From: SLNP01 sp964568875
Lineage (GTDB): Bacteria; Bacteroidota; Bacteroidia; Bacteroidales; VadinHA17
Length of the DNA stretch: 64,000 nt
Reading direction: 5' to 3'
NCBI GenBank assembly: GCA_964568875.1
Contig: CAZMSH010000009.1
Span: 45,774 to 109,773, forward strand
Positions 50,546 to 59,615 of this stretch are shown in pieces (position 1 is the stretch's first letter; every line of letters starts with the position of its first letter). A model generated the notes under the pieces. That model did not search any database and was not told where the DNA came from. It saw only the letters and a program-made list of their open reading frames with translations. The translations under genes were made by a program, and so were the position numbers.

Positions 50546-51985
50546 ATGAAAAATAGTGTATCAAAATTTGCGAAACTTGCAGCAGTACTTGCGCTGGTTT
50601 CTGTTACCCTTATTTCCTGTGAGAAGGAAGATAAGGAGCCCGTTCCAACAATGGATATCATTGAAATTGCACAGGGCGAAGCTAACCTCAGCCTGTTTGT
50701 GTCTATAGTTACTGATGCCGGACTTGCCGGTGCTCTTCAGGGTGTTGGTCCGTTTACGGTTTTTGCACCCTCAAATGACGCCTTCCTGGCATTGCTCGGA
50801 GCAATTGGTCAGACTGATCCAGCCAACATTCCTGATGCTGTTGTCGAGAGAATTCTCAAGTATCATGTAATATCCGGAGCTGCAATTAAATCAACTGACC
50901 TCAGCGATGGCCAGATGGCTGCTACCCTGCTGGGAGCCAATGACAAGATCACTGTCAGCAAAATGGGTACCTCTGTTAAAATAAACGGAGCCAATGTAAC
51001 CGCTGCTGATATCATGGCAACAAATGGCGTAGTGCATGTCATTGACCAGGTACTTGTTCCTGCTCTCGAGCTGAGCATAGTAAATACAATTGTTGAGCCT
51101 GCATACTTCAGCAAGGATTTCTCAATTCTCACACAGGCAGTTGTAACCGCCGGATTACTTGAGACTCTCATCAGCCCGTCTGCAAACTTCACATTGTTCG
51201 CACCGACAGATGAGGCTTTCGAAGCTGCCGGAATAACAAGTCTGGCCGGACTCACAGCTAATGATCTTACTCCGATTCTTACCTACCACGTACTTGACAG
51301 CAGAGTATATGGTAACGGACTGCCGGCTACCGGTTCAGCTGTGACAACGCTTGGCGGAGACTTCTATCTCAGCATCAACAGCAGCGGAGTATTCATCAAC
51401 GGACTCACCGAGGTTGTTGTTGCAACTCTGCCCGGAGGTTCACTTGACTTTGGTAATGGTGTGGTTCATGTTATTGACAGAACCCTGCTTCCTCCTTCAA
51501 AAAATATAGTCGATATAGCTGTGGCAGCTTCACAGGCTTCAACAGGTGCAGAATTTGGACAGCTCGTTGCTGCTCTCAGCGCCGTTGAAAACGACACTGA
51601 TGCAGCCAACCTGATTACCATACTCAGCGGAACAGGTCCTTTCACAGTCTTCGCACCAACAGACGCTGCTTTTCAGGCTCTCTACAGCCTCGCCGGTGTT
51701 GCAGATTTCAATGCACTGGTAGCTGCTGTCGGCATTCCTGTAGTTGAAGCTGTTCTGAAATACCACGTTGTAGGCGCAAGAGTCTTCTCAGCAGACCTGC
51801 CAAACCTTACCAGCAATCAGGTAACCACCCTGGGCGGAACTTTTACGCTCAACCTTGGTAGCCTGACCATCACCGATACCGACGCCGCTCTTAGCCTCGG
51901 ATCATCTGACGCTACCATAGTCAATACCGACATACTGGGAACAAATGGTGTGATCCACGTAATCAACAACGTGATTCTGCCATAA
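50546..51985 (+). CDS. Lipoprotein with three fasciclin (FAS1) domains
   Basis: A 479-residue surface or periplasmic lipoprotein: lipobox TLISC with Cys25, acidic EKEDKEP linker, then three FAS1 domains at about 38-172, 175-318 and 322-479. Each has the paired FAS1 motifs, for example GPFTVFAPSNDAF plus YHVI in the first, NFTLFAPTDEAFEAAG plus ILTYHVLDSRVYG in the second, and GPFTVFAPTDAAF plus LKYHVVGARVF in the third, each ending NGVVHVIDxVL or GVIHVINNVIL. FAS1 domains mediate adhesion to other cells, matrix or polysaccharides. A bidirectional terminator follows. Confidence 0.93.
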   Translation: MKNSVSKFAKLAAVLALVSVTLISCEKEDKEPVPTMDIIEIAQGEANLSLFVSIVTDAGLAGALQGVGPFTVFAPSNDAFLALLGAIGQTDPANIPDAVVERILKYHVISGAAIKSTDLSDGQMAATLLGANDKITVSKMGTSVKINGANVTAADIMATNGVVHVIDQVLVPALELSIVNTIVEPAYFSKDFSILTQAVVTAGLLETLISPSANFTLFAPTDEAFEAAGITSLAGLTANDLTPILTYHVLDSRVYGNGLPATGSAVTTLGGDFYLSINSSGVFINGLTEVVVATLPGGSLDFGNGVVHVIDRTLLPPSKNIVDIAVAASQASTGAEFGQLVAALSAVENDTDAANLITILSGTGPFTVFAPTDAAFQALYSLAGVADFNALVAAVGIPVVEAVLKYHVVGARVFSADLPNLTSNQVTTLGGTFTLNLGSLTITDTDAALSLGSSDATIVNTDILGTNGVIHVINNVILP

Positions 51986-52015
51986 CATCATATATATTAC
52001 ATTATTATATACAAC

Positions 52016-52049
52016 AAAAGAGGCTGTCTCACAGGGGCAGCCTCTTTTT
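52016..52049. terminator. Bidirectional terminator between the fasciclin and GH31 genes
   Basis: AAAAGAGGCTG (52016-52026) pairs over 11 bp with CAGCCTCTTTT (52038-52048); loop TCTCACAGGGG. A/T-rich on both sides, it serves both convergent genes. Stem and loop closely match the one at 16042-16086. Confidence 0.8.
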
Positions 52050-52068
52050 ATTTTGCACCATCATCTGG

Positions 52069-54411
52069 CTACATCTTCACATCCAAAGCATTGCCATCCC
52101 AGAATATCTTATTTGTTCTTCCTGAAGGAACCAAAACCACCTCCAGCTCCCGTGGAACCGGCGCAAGAGAACCCTCTTTCAAAGGAGTTATCGACAGAAT
52201 CCTCCTGCCATCATCCCATATTAACCTTGTAAGGCTGAATTCCCCGTCAAGGTATTTGAGCGATATCCCGTCATCCTCATACATTATAAACTCACCTGTA
52301 GCTCCGGTGAAAATCATTATGGTCATAGGCTCATCAACTTCCTCACCACTATACTGCCTGACCGGATCAAGAGGGATCACAGCCCCGGCCCTTACATACA
52401 GAGGCATGGTCATCAGGTCAACATCCCTCTCTATCATTCTTCCACCCTGCAACTGGCTGCCGGTCCACCAGTCATACCACCTGCCTTCAGGAAGAAACAG
52501 CTCACGTGAACCGGCCCCCTTCTCATATACCGGAGCAACAAGAATATCCCTGCCCCACATATACTGATCACCAATGCTCCTTGTCCTGATATCATTGGAA
52601 TAGTGCAGCCACATGGCCCGCATCATAGGCAGACCACTCTCCCTGGCTTCCCATGCAAGGGTATAGGTATAAGGCATCAGCCGGTACCTGAGTTCGGCGT
52701 ATTGTCTGCAGACAGGTTCTATTAGCGGATTATTCAGTTCTGACGGCAACGGATTGGAACGGTTCTCCCGTGGACCCATCTCACTTAATCCCCATCCCCA
52801 CGGCAACCTGGTCCACCATGTCCTGCCGTGTGAACGAAACGACGGACAAAAAGCACCGAACTGAAACCACCGGGCATAAAGTTCTCCTGTCAACTCTTCA
52901 TTTGGATAAAAACCGCCTATGTCCGATCCCCACCAGGGAGAGAGACTCAGTGAATGGTTAATGCCCACAGCTATCTGCCCCTCAAGCGTCTTCCACGATG
53001 AATCGGTATCACCCGACCATACCCATCCACCCCATTGGGCTATTCCGGCATGACCGTTTCGGTGCAGACTCCACGGCCGTACTCCTGGCGTTGTATGCAA
53101 AGGACCCACGTAATATAACTTATGCCTGTTCACCCGCTCAAAAAGATTAAACCAGTCACCCTCATCGGGCCACCAGGCATCTACGCCTGCCTTAACCAGA
53201 TCGGAATGCTGCATCCAGTAGTCGAGCATGTGCGACTTGTCAACCACTTCTCCGGTCTCAGGCGGTATGTTTCCCGTAATTGTCGGCAGCCTGTCGCGGC
53301 GCCACGGAACTATATGATTTATTACCTTCACATTCATACTGTGAAGGTCACTGATCACCTCCGAAGGCTCTCGCCTGAATACCTCGGGATTGAAATCGAA
53401 TGAGGGCTGCAACGTATTCCATCCACGCGGACAGAAACCCGTGCCAAGATATATAACTGCATCGAGAGGTATCTGTTTCTCCCTGAATGTCTTAACAATA
53501 CCAATCATCTGATCCTCATCCTCAAGGGTGCGGTGTGACTGCATGTACCCCAAAGACCATTTCGGAGGTATTACCGTCTTTCCGGTAACCTCCGACCACT
53601 CCTTCATATATACCAGAGGATCACGGGCATTAAACACAAACAGATCAATATACCCAGGAACAATTGCATCAACCGGAGGCCTGCCCTGCATGCTCCTTGT
53701 AACCGGTCCGTCTATGCTGTCACTCCTCTCTGCCGGCGGAACCCAGGGTATGAACCGGCCTTCGACACCCCTTCGCAAATCAACCTCCACCCACGGAGCC
53801 ACAACGTACAAACCCCACCCGCTGGTTCCGAGCAGGGAAGCAACAGGATTGCGAGAACCGTAGGCATTTGCCTGCCACCTGGGAACCATATTGTGATAAC
53901 GTCCCACCCTGTTGAACTCTATAGGCTGCTCCCGCCAGTTTCCGGTCATCCGCGGTCCGCCCTCCCCCATTCCGAGAACAGGCTCGCCGTCAAGAATAAA
54001 AGCCACACTGCCATCATCATCATATCGCAATCTCTGCACAAGCCTTCCCGATAATTCATATACTGAGACAGTTAAAGGCATCTGCTCCACCTCAACCCTC
54101 AGGTTGCCAATGTTGGCCTTTGCCGGTTCACCTCCGGCCAAAGTCCTTATCAAAGGCTCCTGATAACGGCGTCCTTCAGACAATAATGGCGAATCAGGAA
54201 GCACTCCCCCCAATGAGGCAGGCAATAAACTGATGCGTAATGAGTTCTCCCCGGCCAGCCTGATCTCGAGCACCGCAGAACCTGATGAATTCCAGACTGC
54301 CCCTGCAGCATGCAGACCAGACCCGTGGCTGTTGCCGGTATGGCCGGAAGCAATCACAGCCGGCCCCCATAAGAGCATAACAGCCAGTAACAATCTTATT
54401 CCCCTTTCCAT
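52069..54411 (-). CDS. Secreted glycoside hydrolase family 31 enzyme
   Basis: A 780-residue exported retaining alpha-glycosidase (alpha-glucosidase or alpha-xylosidase type). Signal peptide GIRLLLAVMLLWGPAVIA; N-terminal beta-sandwich to about 275; the TIM barrel about 280-600, and C-terminal beta domains (LPEGRWYDWWTG, RAGAVIPL, YEDDG) after it. The nucleophile is the Asp of VDAWWPDEGDW (Asp416) and the acid/base is Asp468 in WVWSGDTDSSW; GSDIGGF and PSFRSHGR follow as in the family. The nucleophile region is WPDEGD rather than the commoner xDMNE, so substrate cannot be fixed. Divergent from a serine hydrolase gene. Confidence 0.93.
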   Translation of the reverse strand: MERGIRLLLAVMLLWGPAVIASGHTGNSHGSGLHAAGAVWNSSGSAVLEIRLAGENSLRISLLPASLGGVLPDSPLLSEGRRYQEPLIRTLAGGEPAKANIGNLRVEVEQMPLTVSVYELSGRLVQRLRYDDDGSVAFILDGEPVLGMGEGGPRMTGNWREQPIEFNRVGRYHNMVPRWQANAYGSRNPVASLLGTSGWGLYVVAPWVEVDLRRGVEGRFIPWVPPAERSDSIDGPVTRSMQGRPPVDAIVPGYIDLFVFNARDPLVYMKEWSEVTGKTVIPPKWSLGYMQSHRTLEDEDQMIGIVKTFREKQIPLDAVIYLGTGFCPRGWNTLQPSFDFNPEVFRREPSEVISDLHSMNVKVINHIVPWRRDRLPTITGNIPPETGEVVDKSHMLDYWMQHSDLVKAGVDAWWPDEGDWFNLFERVNRHKLYYVGPLHTTPGVRPWSLHRNGHAGIAQWGGWVWSGDTDSSWKTLEGQIAVGINHSLSLSPWWGSDIGGFYPNEELTGELYARWFQFGAFCPSFRSHGRTWWTRLPWGWGLSEMGPRENRSNPLPSELNNPLIEPVCRQYAELRYRLMPYTYTLAWEARESGLPMMRAMWLHYSNDIRTRSIGDQYMWGRDILVAPVYEKGAGSRELFLPEGRWYDWWTGSQLQGGRMIERDVDLMTMPLYVRAGAVIPLDPVRQYSGEEVDEPMTIMIFTGATGEFIMYEDDGISLKYLDGEFSLTRLIWDDGRRILSITPLKEGSLAPVPRELEVVLVPSGRTNKIFWDGNALDVKM

Positions 54412-54471
54412 TTCTGAATATGTTATTAAATGACTTTTTACGTGTATTTTTTACGTTTATTCACAAAGTAA

Positions 54472-54493
54472 TGCAAATTTATCAAAATTTGCA
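54472..54493. promoter_or_regulatory. Perfect inverted repeat between GH31 and serine hydrolase genes
   Basis: TGCAAATTT (54472-54480) and AAATTTGCA (54485-54493) flank ATCA. The left arm contains, on the minus strand, the -7 element TAAATTTG (54481-54474) of the GH31 gene, so a protein bound here would block that promoter. A candidate operator for a sugar-responsive regulator. Confidence 0.45.
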
Positions 54494-54606
54494 ATGAAAT
54501 CATAACTATCTTTCGGGCATGCATCGTGCCCTGCTGAAATGAAATCATGCCAAAGCCACATTGCATAGAGATTAACTCAGTTATAACAGTTTTCAAGTCA
54601 AAAAAA

Positions 54607-55773
54607 ATGAAAAAGCGACTAACAAACATTCCGGCCCTTATTGCAATTGCATTGTTGTTATTCACATCCGGCAGCCTCAGGGCACAAAAACTCTACTTTC
54701 CGGATACTGAATGGGAGACCCGCACGCCTGAGCAGATGAATATGAACCGCATGTGGCTCGACAGTGCCGTGAAGTATGTAATGGCCAACGAAAGCAAAAC
54801 TGAAAAGGATCTGCGCATAGCTATACTCAGGGGTTATGGCCGCGAGCCATTCTTTGAAATAGTCGGTCCGGTAAAGCCACGCGGCGGACCGGCAGGGCTG
54901 ATAATAAAAGGCGGTTACATTGTAGCCAGCTGGGGTGATATTGACAGGGTTGACATGACTTTCAGTGTCACCAAGAGTTTCCTGTCTACGATGGCAGGTA
55001 TTGCGCTTGACGACGGACTGATAAGGGATATTAATGATAAGGTCAATAAGTATGTCTGGGATGACAAGTTTGAGGGTGAACATAATTCTAAAATCACCTG
55101 GCTGCATCTGTTGCAGCAGACATCAGACTGGTCCGGCACTTTATGGGGCATACACGACTGGGCTGACAGACCACCTTCACGCGGAGGCATCGATGATTGG
55201 AAAAACCGCACACTCAACGAACCGGGCACAAGGTACAAATACAATGATGTAAGGGTTAACCTGCTGGCCTATTCGCTTCTGCATGTACTCAGGGAGCCAT
55301 TGCCTGTGGTACTGAAAAACCGGATCATGGATCCGATAGGAGCATCAACCACCTGGCGGTGGCATGGATATGAAAACTCATGGGTAAACATTGATGGTGT
55401 GATGATGCAGTCGGTAAGCGGTGGCGGGCACTTTGGCGGCGGACTTTTTATCAGCGCTGCCGACCAGGCAAGGTTTGGCCTGCTCTTCCTTCGTGACGGA
55501 AACTGGAACGGAAAACAACTGCTCTCAAAAGAGTGGGTGAACTCTGTAACCAGGACCTCAGAGGCCAACAGAACATATGGTTATATGTGGTGGACAAATA
55601 CCGGTACTCCCTGGAAGGGTGTCCCGGAAAGCGTTTATCATGCCGATGGATTCGGTGGTAATTATATAGTGGTTGACAAGGAAAATGATCTGGTTGTGGT
55701 CGTAAGATGGATCGATTCACCCAGGATGGGTGAGTTCATGAGCCTTGTCGTTAAGGCTGCAACGCAAAAATAG
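54607..55773 (+). CDS. Serine hydrolase, class C beta-lactamase fold
   Basis: A 388-residue exported serine hydrolase of the beta-lactamase/penicillin-binding superfamily. Signal peptide LTNIPALIAIALLLFTSGSLRAQ; the catalytic Ser-x-x-Lys is SVTK (Ser120, Lys123), the Tyr motif is in TRYKYNDVRVN, and HADGFGGNY near 360 stands for the third motif. Such proteins act as esterases, D-amino peptidases or beta-lactamases; the substrate is unknown. ATG 54607 is chosen because it begins the signal peptide after a run of A; an ATG at 54547 would add 20 non-signal residues. Confidence 0.92.
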   Translation: MKKRLTNIPALIAIALLLFTSGSLRAQKLYFPDTEWETRTPEQMNMNRMWLDSAVKYVMANESKTEKDLRIAILRGYGREPFFEIVGPVKPRGGPAGLIIKGGYIVASWGDIDRVDMTFSVTKSFLSTMAGIALDDGLIRDINDKVNKYVWDDKFEGEHNSKITWLHLLQQTSDWSGTLWGIHDWADRPPSRGGIDDWKNRTLNEPGTRYKYNDVRVNLLAYSLLHVLREPLPVVLKNRIMDPIGASTTWRWHGYENSWVNIDGVMMQSVSGGGHFGGGLFISAADQARFGLLFLRDGNWNGKQLLSKEWVNSVTRTSEANRTYGYMWWTNTGTPWKGVPESVYHADGFGGNYIVVDKENDLVVVVRWIDSPRMGEFMSLVVKAATQK

Positions 55774-55795
55774 ATACAAGAACGGAAACCGGTTA

Positions 55796-57841
55796 TTATG
55801 ATGCGGTTGACGGTCCCCGTGAAGGGCTGATCAGTTTTATCAGCTTCGCGACACTCTCAACCGGTAACATGCAGCTATTGTCGATGCAGGGATAGATAAG
55901 TGTTTTTGCTTCACTATATCGTCCTTCAAAAAGAGGCATCTCAGACGGCGCTGATGATGAGGCGACAACTGCTGCCGGCAGGTAGTTGGCCATCACCTCC
56001 CTGAGTCGCACCGAAGCGTCAGCACCTGCAATTGCAATCTGATAGAAAGGATAATATTTCCACAGCATCAGCCGTGCCCAGCCGCTGTAACCTGCAGGGT
56101 ACTTTACAACACTGTCTGCAATACTATCCAGCATCGAAAGTGCCAGATCAGTCTTACCACTGTCAGAAGTAAGGTTACCCAGCCTGAAAAGGTTCTTTGC
56201 CATCACCGAATTCGACGATGGAATTACATTGTCATAGGTCTCAAAATGGTTGGAGATAAGTATCTCCTCCCCCTTTGCCTTATACAGGAACATCTTGCCG
56301 TTATTGTCGTAAAACTTTTCTGTCGTTTCATCAACAAGACGGCCGGCAAGTTTCAGCCATTTTTCTGACATGGTAACCTCGTAGAGTGACAGCAATGCCT
56401 CAGTCAGAAAAGCGTAATCATCAAGGAATCCATTCACACTGCTTTTACCCTCGGAATATATTCTCATCAGGGGACCATCGCCGGGGTACTGCAATCCGAT
56501 CAGTCTTTCTGCAACCTCAACAGCCAGTGAGAGAATGCGATCGTCTCCTGTTGCTCTCCATGCCTTTGTCAGTCCGGTAACTGCCAGTGCATTCCATGAG
56601 GTAATGACCTTATGATCAGTTACAGGCCTCTCCCTGGCTTCTCTGGCCGAAAGCAGCGTACTCCTCCATTTTGATTTCAACTCTTCAAGACTGGGGTAGT
56701 CAATACCTTTGATACTGCAGAATTCAGTCTCATCGGCAGGGGAAGTCAAAACATGATATTTCCCCTCCCACAGCATGTTGTCATCTATACCGTAATAGCT
56801 CCTGAACAGCTCCTTCTCAATGAGATCGACGCTCTCAATCTCTGAGCGTGTCCATACATAGAACCTTCCCTCCTCCCCTTCACTGTCGGCATCAATTGAT
56901 GAAGCAAAGAGTCCATCTTCCGTCAGCATCTCTCTTGAAAGAAATTCAGCAGTCTGGATTACAACGTCACGAAACCTGTCATTTCTGTAAAGCAGATAAC
57001 CATCGGAATAGAGAGCTGTCAGCTGCGCATTGTCATACAGCATCTTTTCGAAATGCGGCACCCACCATTTCTCATCAACAGAGTACCGGGCGAAACCACC
57101 GCCAGCCTGGTCATATATACCTCCGGCAGCCATTTTCTGTAAGGTGAGTTCAATATGTCCGAGTATCTGTTTATCTCCGGATGCGTGACCATAGTGCATC
57201 AGAAACTCGGGGTATACCGGCATGGGAAATTTGGGGGCGCCCCTGGTTCCCCCGTTAACCTGGTCAAAATTATCCTTTATCCTTGTTACCGAAGGTTTAA
57301 GGTCTGAAATTGTGTAGCGGCCCTGCGTGGGCTGAGGCAGCAGGCCTGCGCTTACGACACCTCTGCTCAGTTCTTCGGCATATTTCTCAGTTTCCGCTCT
57401 GTTGTTACTGTAATACCTGGCTATCCCGCTGAGTAACTCTATCCACTTATCCGGACGGAAGTATGTACCGCCCCATACCGGTCTGCCGTCGGGAAGCGCC
57501 ACGCAATTAAGGGGCCACCCTCCCGATCCGGAAATAAGCTGTACCGCAGTCATATAGACGTTATCGATATCGGGGCGCTCTTCACGATCAACCTTTATAC
57601 AGATGAAATTATTATTCATTATCTCCGCAACAGCTTCGTTTTCAAAGCTTTCACGTTCCATGACATGACACCAGTGGCACGATGAGTATCCGATACTTAT
57701 CAGAAGCAGTTTCTTTTCTTCTGCTGCCTTCCTGAGGGCCTCTTCACCCCAGGGATGCCAGTCAACGGGGTTCATGGAATGCTGCCTGAGGTAGAGACTC
57801 GTCTCCCTGGCAAGCCTATTGGGTTGTTTTTCAACTTTCAT
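55796..57841 (-). CDS. Thioredoxin-domain protein of the YyaL/SSP411 family
   Basis: A 681-residue cytoplasmic protein: N-terminal thioredoxin fold with Cys55-His-Trp-Cys58 (SIGYSSCHWCHVMERESF), which then reads FICIKVDREERPDIDNVY, followed by a (alpha/alpha)6-barrel like that of N-acylglucosamine epimerases (KFPMPVYPEFLMHYG, ARYSVDEKWWVPHFEKMLYDNAQL, SWNALAVTGL). The family is widespread; its reaction is not established. Start at ATG 57841 is chosen; a TTG two codons earlier is possible. Convergent with the serine hydrolase gene (22-base gap). Confidence 0.92.
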   Translation of the reverse strand: MKVEKQPNRLARETSLYLRQHSMNPVDWHPWGEEALRKAAEEKKLLLISIGYSSCHWCHVMERESFENEAVAEIMNNNFICIKVDREERPDIDNVYMTAVQLISGSGGWPLNCVALPDGRPVWGGTYFRPDKWIELLSGIARYYSNNRAETEKYAEELSRGVVSAGLLPQPTQGRYTISDLKPSVTRIKDNFDQVNGGTRGAPKFPMPVYPEFLMHYGHASGDKQILGHIELTLQKMAAGGIYDQAGGGFARYSVDEKWWVPHFEKMLYDNAQLTALYSDGYLLYRNDRFRDVVIQTAEFLSREMLTEDGLFASSIDADSEGEEGRFYVWTRSEIESVDLIEKELFRSYYGIDDNMLWEGKYHVLTSPADETEFCSIKGIDYPSLEELKSKWRSTLLSAREARERPVTDHKVITSWNALAVTGLTKAWRATGDDRILSLAVEVAERLIGLQYPGDGPLMRIYSEGKSSVNGFLDDYAFLTEALLSLYEVTMSEKWLKLAGRLVDETTEKFYDNNGKMFLYKAKGEEILISNHFETYDNVIPSSNSVMAKNLFRLGNLTSDSGKTDLALSMLDSIADSVVKYPAGYSGWARLMLWKYYPFYQIAIAGADASVRLREVMANYLPAAVVASSSAPSEMPLFEGRYSEAKTLIYPCIDNSCMLPVESVAKLIKLISPSRGPSTAS

Positions 57842-57921
57842 AAACAAGGAATTACCTTATATAGTAACATTGCCGGAGCTAATTGGTTGAGGCCTGTTAA
57901 GGTATAAAATCAAAAATAGAA

Positions 57922-57929
57922 TATCTTTG
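57922..57929 (+). promoter_or_regulatory. -7 promoter element of the pgs operon
   Basis: TATCTTTG matches TAnnTTTG, 49 bases before the pgsB start. The identical octamer lies before the second block at 60655. No -33 TTTG at a suitable distance. Confidence 0.45.
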
Positions 57930-57978
57930 TTACAATCCTTAAGACAACGACTAATCTAACATCCTAATAAATAAGAAA

Positions 57979-59166
57979 TTGTATATAATATTTATTCTGC
58001 TGTCAATTATCACGCTCTGGTTCATTACCGAGGCAATAGTGCATAACAGGCGGCTGAAAAGTATACATCTGAGAATCACTGTCTCGGGAACCAGGGGGAA
58101 GAGCGGAACAACCAGGGATATTGCCTCAGTATTGCGGGCCTCAGCGAGGAGGGTTCTGGCAAAGACAACGGGATCAGAACCTGTATATATCCTTCCTGAC
58201 GGAAGTGAAGAACAGGTACCAAGACGTGGCATAGTCTCAATTATCGAGCAGAAGAGAGTGATCAGAAAAGCCGTGGAAACAGGAGTTGAATGCATTGTTA
58301 CTGAGATAATGAGCATCAATCCTGAGAATCACAGGGCCGAGTCACGACTGATTCTGAAGCCTCACATTACAGTTCTCACCAACTTCCGTCCTGACCATCT
58401 TGACGTTACGGAAAAAGAGAGAAGAGCAGTCGAGTCTGTATTCCTCAATGATATATACAAAGGATCAGATGTCTATATCCACTCTGAATATCTCTCAGAC
58501 TATCTTAAAGAATCAGTTGCAAATCTGGATGCTAATCTTAAGGTGGCCAATTCAGTCGGCTCATATAATGAGCAACATGACCTTCACAGGTCAGGATTCC
58601 GGATAAGGCAGAATACTGATCTTGTCTTTGCGGTATGTACAGACCTGGGTGTTTCCCACGAAGTTATTGAGGCAGGTATTGCATCATCTGTGCATGACAG
58701 GGGACGATCTGAGCTGTTCTGCCTGCAGGGTGGAGAAAAAAAGGTATGGTTTGCTTCTGCTTTTGCGGCCAACGATCCTGTTTCAACCGCTATACTGATC
58801 GATAAAATAGTTAAGGAACCGGGTAAAGACTTCAAGCATATTGCAGGTTTGCTGGCACTCAGAAGCGACAGGGCCGAACGGACAAAACAATGGACAGATT
58901 ACCTGTCTGACGAGGATGCAATTGCTTTTTCGCCTCTTTTTGTTACGGGTAACCATAGCCCGATTGTTAAGCGCAGACTGCCTGACAGTGTAATAATACC
59001 CTTTGGTTCCCCCGAAAAGATTACTGATTTTATTATTGATCATTGTCAGGACGGGACAATTGTTTTCGGGCTGGCAAATATTGCGGGCACGGGTATGGCT
59101 GTGACAGAATACTGGCGCAGGAAAGCAAGTGAACAACAAAAACTAAATACTGAATTAACAAGCTGA
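57979..59166 (+). CDS. pgsB: Poly-gamma-glutamate synthase subunit PgsB/CapB
   Basis: ATP-dependent amide ligase, the catalytic core of poly-gamma-glutamate synthesis at the inner membrane. One N-terminal helix (residues 2-20), then the Mur-ligase-like P-loop TVSGTRGKSGTTR (Lys41), EIMSINPENHRAESRLILKPHITVLTNFRPDHLD near 110-145 (nucleotide and acceptor site), and FGLANIAGTGMAV at the end. Length 395 is close to the Bacillus protein. The start is TTG 57979; no in-frame ATG fits and this begins the hydrophobic segment. pgsC follows after 5 bases. Confidence 0.94.
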   Translation: MYIIFILLSIITLWFITEAIVHNRRLKSIHLRITVSGTRGKSGTTRDIASVLRASARRVLAKTTGSEPVYILPDGSEEQVPRRGIVSIIEQKRVIRKAVETGVECIVTEIMSINPENHRAESRLILKPHITVLTNFRPDHLDVTEKERRAVESVFLNDIYKGSDVYIHSEYLSDYLKESVANLDANLKVANSVGSYNEQHDLHRSGFRIRQNTDLVFAVCTDLGVSHEVIEAGIASSVHDRGRSELFCLQGGEKKVWFASAFAANDPVSTAILIDKIVKEPGKDFKHIAGLLALRSDRAERTKQWTDYLSDEDAIAFSPLFVTGNHSPIVKRRLPDSVIIPFGSPEKITDFIIDHCQDGTIVFGLANIAGTGMAVTEYWRRKASEQQKLNTELTS

Positions 59167-59171
59167 TTACC

Positions 59172-59609
59172 ATGGGTTACGAGTTGCTGTTTCTTGGTCT
59201 TGTTCTTGCACTGATCTATATCTCTCTCACCGGTTACTACCCGGGTGGAATAATTGTGCCAGGCTATCTTGTGCTGTTCGTGGCTCAGCCCGGCAGGATG
59301 GCGGGAACCCTGGTGGCCGCCCTGGTTACGCTTGGCCTCTGGGCCCTGGCATCAAGATATCTTATTCTTTTTGGAAAACGGAGGTTTGTATTCCTTATAC
59401 TGGCCGGAGCGGTAAGTTCGCTGGTAATCTCCCGAATAATACCGGGATTGTTTCCTGCGTCGGTCGACTACAGGGTGATAGGGCTCGTGATACCCGGACT
59501 TATTGCAGGGAGTTTTGAGAGGCAGGGCGTGGCGATAACAACTGCCTCAATGGCAATTGTTGTTGCAGCAACGTGGTTCATTGGCAATTTGTGGTTATTC
59601 CTTACCTGA
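59172..59609 (+). CDS. pgsC: Poly-gamma-glutamate synthase subunit PgsC/CapC
   Basis: Integral membrane partner of PgsB, 145 residues with about five helices. The opening GYELLFLGLVLALIYISLTGYYPGGIIVPGYL holds the conserved Tyr-Tyr-Pro-Gly-Gly-x-x-x-Pro-Gly pattern of the family. PgsB and PgsC together form the membrane ligase. Six bases separate it from the pgsW gene. Confidence 0.93.
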   Translation: MGYELLFLGLVLALIYISLTGYYPGGIIVPGYLVLFVAQPGRMAGTLVAALVTLGLWALASRYLILFGKRRFVFLILAGAVSSLVISRIIPGLFPASVDYRVIGLVIPGLIAGSFERQGVAITTASMAIVVAATWFIGNLWLFLT

Positions 59610-59615
59610 TTACTG

